Source: Ursus arctos (taxonomy: Eukaryota > Chordata > Mammalia > Carnivora > Ursidae). Taken from it: a DNA stretch of 64,000 nt. Under the pieces are notes generated by a model. That model ran no database searches, was not told the DNA's origin, and worked only from the letters and a program-made list of their open reading frames with translations. Positions 60,400-64,000 of this stretch are shown here, in pieces (the stretch's first letter is position 1; the number at the start of each line of letters is the position of its first letter). The translations under genes and the position numbers were made by a program. The stretch spans positions 79,713,299 through 79,777,298 of the forward strand of contig NW_026622763.1 in assembly GCF_023065955.2 (NCBI RefSeq), written 5' to 3'.

Positions 60400-60525
60400 G
60401 ATTCTAGGACTCTTCATCCGCGGCATTGAAGAAAATAGCAGGTCCAAGCGGGAGGGACTATTTCATGAAAATGAATGTATTGTGAAAATCAACAACGTGG
60501 ACCTTGTAGACAAAACCTTTGCTCA
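60400..60525 (+). CDS. PARD3B: PARD3B internal exon C: core of PDZ1
   Basis: This 126-nt exon begins after 'tgcatttag' and ends at the donor GCTCA|gtaagc. Its first G completes an Arg codon (AG+G). It then encodes 41 codons: ILGLFIRGIEENSRSKREG, then LFHENECIVKINNVDL, then VDKTFA. It leaves CA, which becomes Gln with the first G of exon D. The pattern R-G-I-E...G-L-F...N-E-C-I-V-K-I-N is the central PDZ strand-helix-strand core, with the conserved D/N-x-I-x-x-I-N signature before helix 2. It matches PARD3B rather than PARD3 as recalled: PARD3 has LLVKRLEKGG and DCIVRINDGDL here. The length is a multiple of three, so skipping would keep the frame but delete the PDZ core. Nothing in the exon is broken. 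Confidence 0.97.
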
Positions 60526-61226
60526 GTAAGCATTTGTTTTTCATTGTTTTATTTACTGTATTGATTCCTGGCATACTTATAATCATTACTGAGCTCTTGA
60601 CGATCAAAACTGTTGGTAGAATTTCTGGTCGGTCCCCTTTGAATGACCCCAAGACATCCATTTCCAAAGGCAAGTCCTGTGTTAGCATCTGCAAAGGTGG
60701 CCTGCACATGTCCCTGTGGCCCCGAGAATAGGAAGCTGGAGAACACAGCAGGCCCTCCCGCCTCGTTGTGTCATCCGTAGAGGGCTTGCTTTGCTTGGGC
60801 TATGGGTCAGTTAGACTGGTATTTAACGACTCTTTTCACAGACTGTTAGTTCAGCTTATTAATTAACTAGCTTTGTGTCAGCAGCCTTCCTTAAACTAAA
60901 TGTCTGTGAGAGATGCCTGTGAGGACTCACTGAGTAATAGAAACAAATGAAAAAAAAGTTAAAATATTCTCCCTCAAGTAATCATTTTTCTGCATGTGCA
61001 GATGTTATGGGAATAGGTTCTTATAGCTAAGAATTAGAGTATGCAGCAGTCTGGTGCATATTTTTTTAATGTATGTTGGCATTGCAGTGGGGCTCTGGAA
61101 CAAGGGAATAAATACTAAGTAATACTCCTTAGTGATGACCACCAGCTACTCTCGTTTCTGACCAAACTCAACATATATATTCTCTGTAACCATTCTCTGT
61201 TGATATTTGTGTCTTTGGTTGTGGGC
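60526..61226. other. Unique intronic sequence after exon C
   Basis: Nothing recognised apart from the donor site. Confidence 0.4.
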
Positions 61227-61244
61227 GGGGGGGGGGGGAGGGGG
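61227..61244. repeat. G-run (G12 and G5)
   Basis: A 12-G run, one A, then five G, preceded by GGG at 61223-61225. Could form a G-quadruplex in DNA or in the pre-mRNA, since G lies on the gene's sense strand. Confidence 0.85.
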
Positions 61245-62299
61245 AATGGTTGTGGGTGAGAAGGGCTGTGGGCACTGGCTGCTTAAGTGTGGAAAGAAAT
61301 GAAAACTGAGAAGTCCATTTCTTCAAATAACAATACCACTGTACTTTTTACAAGGACTTGCTAGGTATGCAAGATGGAAACTGAGGCTCATAAAAATTCA
61401 GGACGAAGGCAGTGTGGAGTAGAAACTGACTCCCAATCAGGGAACTGGTCAGGGGAGTTGGGCTGCCTCTGTGCGATCTTCTCCCCTCCTCCCCTCCCAA
61501 CATGGAGAGTAAGCACTTCATTCAGTAAGGTTAGGAGTGGGGGGCAGGGTGTGTCAGATAGTAGCTGGAATTAGGATTCATTATTTGATGTGGCTGCTAC
61601 TGACGGACCTGAAATAAAGACACCTTAAACAAGCTTAATATTCCCCCCCCCAAGGACAAATAAGTGTGGAGGCGGCAATCCAGAGCTGGTGTGGCAGTTC
61701 CACAAGAATCAGCAAATGGGACGTCTTCCCTCTCTCTGCTTTGCATCCTTACTAAGTGGCTACTCTCTCTAAGCTGTGTCACGGTCACCAGATAGCTGCT
61801 GGGGTTCTGAGTTTGGAGAAATGGGAGAAGAAAGAACTTTCTGGCTCCCAACTTTCTTGTAACCCTTCTATGTAAATCTCATTGGCAAGAAAGGCTGGGA
61901 AAGGTAGTTGTTTTACATAGTCCTGAGGTGTAAGGACGAAGGAGAGAAATGGTAGTAGGAAATCTGAGGAAAAACACCAAGTGCTAAGACAAAAAAAAGT
62001 AAAAAATACAGGTACTCTAAAATAGAATAACAGGGTACCTATTGGATTGTTAATTCACTATGACTTTGGGCATAGCCGATACACCAAATATCTTCACAAG
62101 GAAGTGTTTGTGTCAGAATTGAAATTCTGGAACACAACCCATTTTAGAGAGGACCTGTACTTTAGAACAGAGTCCTAAAAGGGAACTAACTGATATTCTG
62201 ATCAATACTACAAAAGTATTTTTTCCGTCTAAAATTAAAGTTTGCTTTCATACTTACTTTAGCAATGGCTTCTGGATGGATTTTCAGATATACTTTAAA
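61245..62299. other. Mostly unique intronic sequence
   Basis: 'gatggaaactgaggctcat' at 61372 may be an antisense MIR scrap. A C run lies at 61645-61652. Otherwise nothing recognised. Confidence 0.4.
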
Positions 62300-62410
62300 A
62301 AACTGTGGGTCATTGGATGAGTTATCTAATCACTCTGAGCCTCAGTTTCCTTGTTTTGCAAAGTAAGGGTGAATTGTGCTTACTAAAGACAAAATGAGAG
62401 GATTGAGGAA
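62300..62410 (+). repeat. MIR fragment
   Basis: 'ggatgagttatctaatcactctgagcctcagtttcc' is the MIR 3' half. Confidence 0.75.
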
Positions 62411-62654
62411 GTTGTTTAAAAGATTCAACTGGAGAATTGCGCACGTTACTAATGCATGTGTAACCCAGTGTCAGGGTGCCTGGTGGGCAAGTCTCAAGTG
62501 GTGATTAGATTTTAGTTTGCAGTCATCCTGGTGGTAACAGGGACAGTTTCTCCGATGCTTATGCCGCTGTGTGCTCCCGTTGCCACGATGCGGGGTGCTT
62601 TGGGTGGCATGCTAGAACGTGGTATTGTTACATATTCACTAACTCTCTTTGAAG

Positions 62655-63013
62655 GGCTCAAGATGTCTTCCGCCAGGCGATGAAATCTCCCAGCGTGCTC
62701 CTCCATGTGCTTCCACCTCAAAACCGTGAACAGTATGAAAAATCAGTCATTGGACCACTGAACATTTTTGGTAACAATGATGGTCCTTTGAGAACAAAGC
62801 TGCCGCCTCCTGTCCATGGGATATCAGGAATAAAAACTATAAATCTCACAGGAACAGGTAGTCCTGAAGAGGATGCTTTGACCTCTCTGCAGCAAAGCAA
62901 GAGCCCCCGGATACCGAGACTGGGTAGAAAGCCATCCTCTCCCTCACTCTCCCCTCTCATGGGGTTTGGCAGCAAGAAGAATGCAAAGAAAATTAAGATT
63001 GACCTAAAGAAAG
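62655..63013 (+). CDS. PARD3B: PARD3B internal exon D: end of PDZ1, linker, and start of PDZ2
   Basis: This 359-nt exon begins after 'ctctctttgaag' and ends at the donor AAAG|gtaatt. After one base completing Gln it encodes 119 codons and leaves one base of a Gly codon. Residues 1-20 (AQDVFRQAMKSPSVLLHVLP) are helix 2 and the last strand of PDZ1. A linker of about 90 residues follows, rich in Ser, Pro, Gly and basic residues, with several Ser-Pro sites (GSPEE, KSPR, LSPL) that could be phosphorylated. The exon ends in KKIKIDLKKG, the first strand of PDZ2. The first Met inside it, at 62680, is an internal residue and not a start. The linker differs from recalled human PARD3B at several positions, while the PDZ part is nearly identical, as expected for a domain and a disordered linker. 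The rest of PDZ2 lies beyond the window. Confidence 0.97.
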
Positions 63014-64000
63014 GTAATTATTAAATTATGCTTAATAGCATTCTATTATTGTAACATGTAAAATTGGTTAAGAGAAATGCATTAAGGCTAATTTTGTTAA
63101 TTCTCCCTTCATTTAATTGTATCAAAGAATAGATTTAAGCAGGTAACTTAAATCTCTTGAAATTTTGCTACTTTCTTATTCTTTTCTGCTGGAGAGTATA
63201 GATTATTTGAAACAAAAAAAAATGATAAAGACATGTTGGGAAATGGAAAGAGCTGTTGCAAACTTGAGGGAAACACAGTAGTTAAGAAGCACAGAGATGC
63301 AGTTGAACCCTATTTTGAGCAAGATTAGTGATTTTTGTAGCACCCCGTAGGTCAGGTCTAAAAAGGGCATATATGTTTCTGGTTCTCTAAGCCAGTTTTA
63401 TACCAGCAAAACATTTAGTCCTCAAAAAGCAAACATGTGATAATTATAATTGATAATTATTATATATAATTATATAATTGAAATTTCACTAATTCAACAT
63501 TGCAAACAACTTTTCAAAACATACTTAATTTCAAAAGCATGCATAACCTTGTCTTCATCTTTCCCAATTTTCTGTGCATTTCAAACCCAGATCAATGAGA
63601 CTAGGACATGTGCATACATGCATATTTATGCAATGTTATATACATAAGGCTTCGTGTACTTCAGTGCTTTTATTTATTTCTAACCTCCTGATAATCCCTT
63701 CCCCCACTGCACCCTTCTGCAATCTGATGTGATTTTCAAGACTTAATTTAAAAGAAACTGAGAGCTCAAATTTTTGTCTGAATTAATACAGAATTTAATG
63801 ATCACAAGGTAGTTTTAAAATATTTATTAACATATATAAAAAAACAATAACATGCACCTTTAATTAGGGCAAAGTGGTTATTCTGAAAGATCCTTTCGTC
63901 AGAATTTTGTGCCCCTTAAGAATTCTGTCCTGAGAAGAAACTGTATTGACCAGGAGGCACAAATTCACCTGTGTGCTTAGCAATTAGCCTTTTTTTTTTT
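63014..64000 (+). other. PARD3B: PARD3B intron after exon D (5' part)
   Basis: Begins gtaattatt. AT-rich, with a short ATAATTAT-rich stretch near 63434-63480 and a poly-T at the window end that may be the edge of an antisense retroposon. No exon or named repeat seen. Confidence 0.85.

Larger units (their letters stand above)
60526..62654 (+). other. PARD3B: PARD3B intron between exons C and D
   Basis: This 2.1-kb intron has phase 2 (Gln codon split CA/G). It begins gtaagcat and ends ctctttgaag. It is mostly unique sequence with a G-rich tract near 61227, a possible MIR fragment near 61370 and a MIR near 62300. Confidence 0.93.

Noticed and set aside
62680..63024. Reading the exon D frame as an independent 114-codon gene starting at Met 62680
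   Set aside because: The coding sequence extends upstream to the splice acceptor at 62655 and continues across a donor at 63013, so the Met is internal to PARD3B.

Overview
The window is nuclear DNA from a placental mammal and almost certainly from a caniform carnivoran. It holds at least 13 tRNA-Lys-derived carnivore SINEs (SINEC/CAN-SINE). The youngest are of the 'cacagcggttaagcgtctgcc...ctatgagcctgcttcttcc' type that I associate with bears, panda and related arctoids. It also holds a carnivore-type L1 3' end and the usual ancient mammalian repeats (MIR, L2, MER5, Tigger, MLT1-type LTRs, old L1). The species is an inference from repeats only. There are no bacterial, viral-genome or CRISPR-like features.

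One gene is supported: PARD3B (PAR3-beta/Par3L, a PDZ-domain cell-polarity scaffold) on the + strand. Four internal coding exons lie in the right-hand third, at 45686-45774, 54155-54241, 60400-60525 and 62655-63013. All have AG/GT borders and compatible phases. Joined, they give 661 nt and 220 uninterrupted codons. They encode the end of the N-terminal linker, the whole of PDZ1, the PDZ1-PDZ2 linker and the first strand of PDZ2. The gene begins before the window and continues after it. Everything else is intron.

Layout. 1-45685 is the downstream part of one very long intron. 1-7.3 kb is mostly unique, with scattered MIR, L2, MER5 and SINEC. 7.3-12.8 kb is ancient antisense L1 carrying three SINEC insertions. 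13.4-18.9 kb is AT-rich and nearly repeat-free. 18.9-22.4 kb is a mosaic of two L1 3' fragments, a SINEC, an MLT1-type LTR and a Tigger DNA transposon. 22.5-27.1 kb is another antisense old-L1 block. 27-42 kb is mostly unique and includes a tandem pair of diverged LTR-like copies (29.9-31.0 kb) and a candidate regulatory stretch (40.1-41.2 kb). 42.4-44.2 kb is a sense L1 followed by an MLT-type LTR. 45.7-64 kb is the exon-bearing part, with L2/MIR relics, a large pyrimidine microsatellite and four SINECs, all antisense to the gene.

I looked for an undescribed system and did not find one. This reads as ordinary intronic mammalian DNA around PARD3B exons. The more interesting points are small: a decoy splice acceptor before the second exon, a non-consensus donor after the first, antisense SINEs close to exons, repeat-free candidate enhancers, and a microsatellite apparently born from a SINE tail. 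All repeat-family names come from memory of consensus sequences, not from a search.
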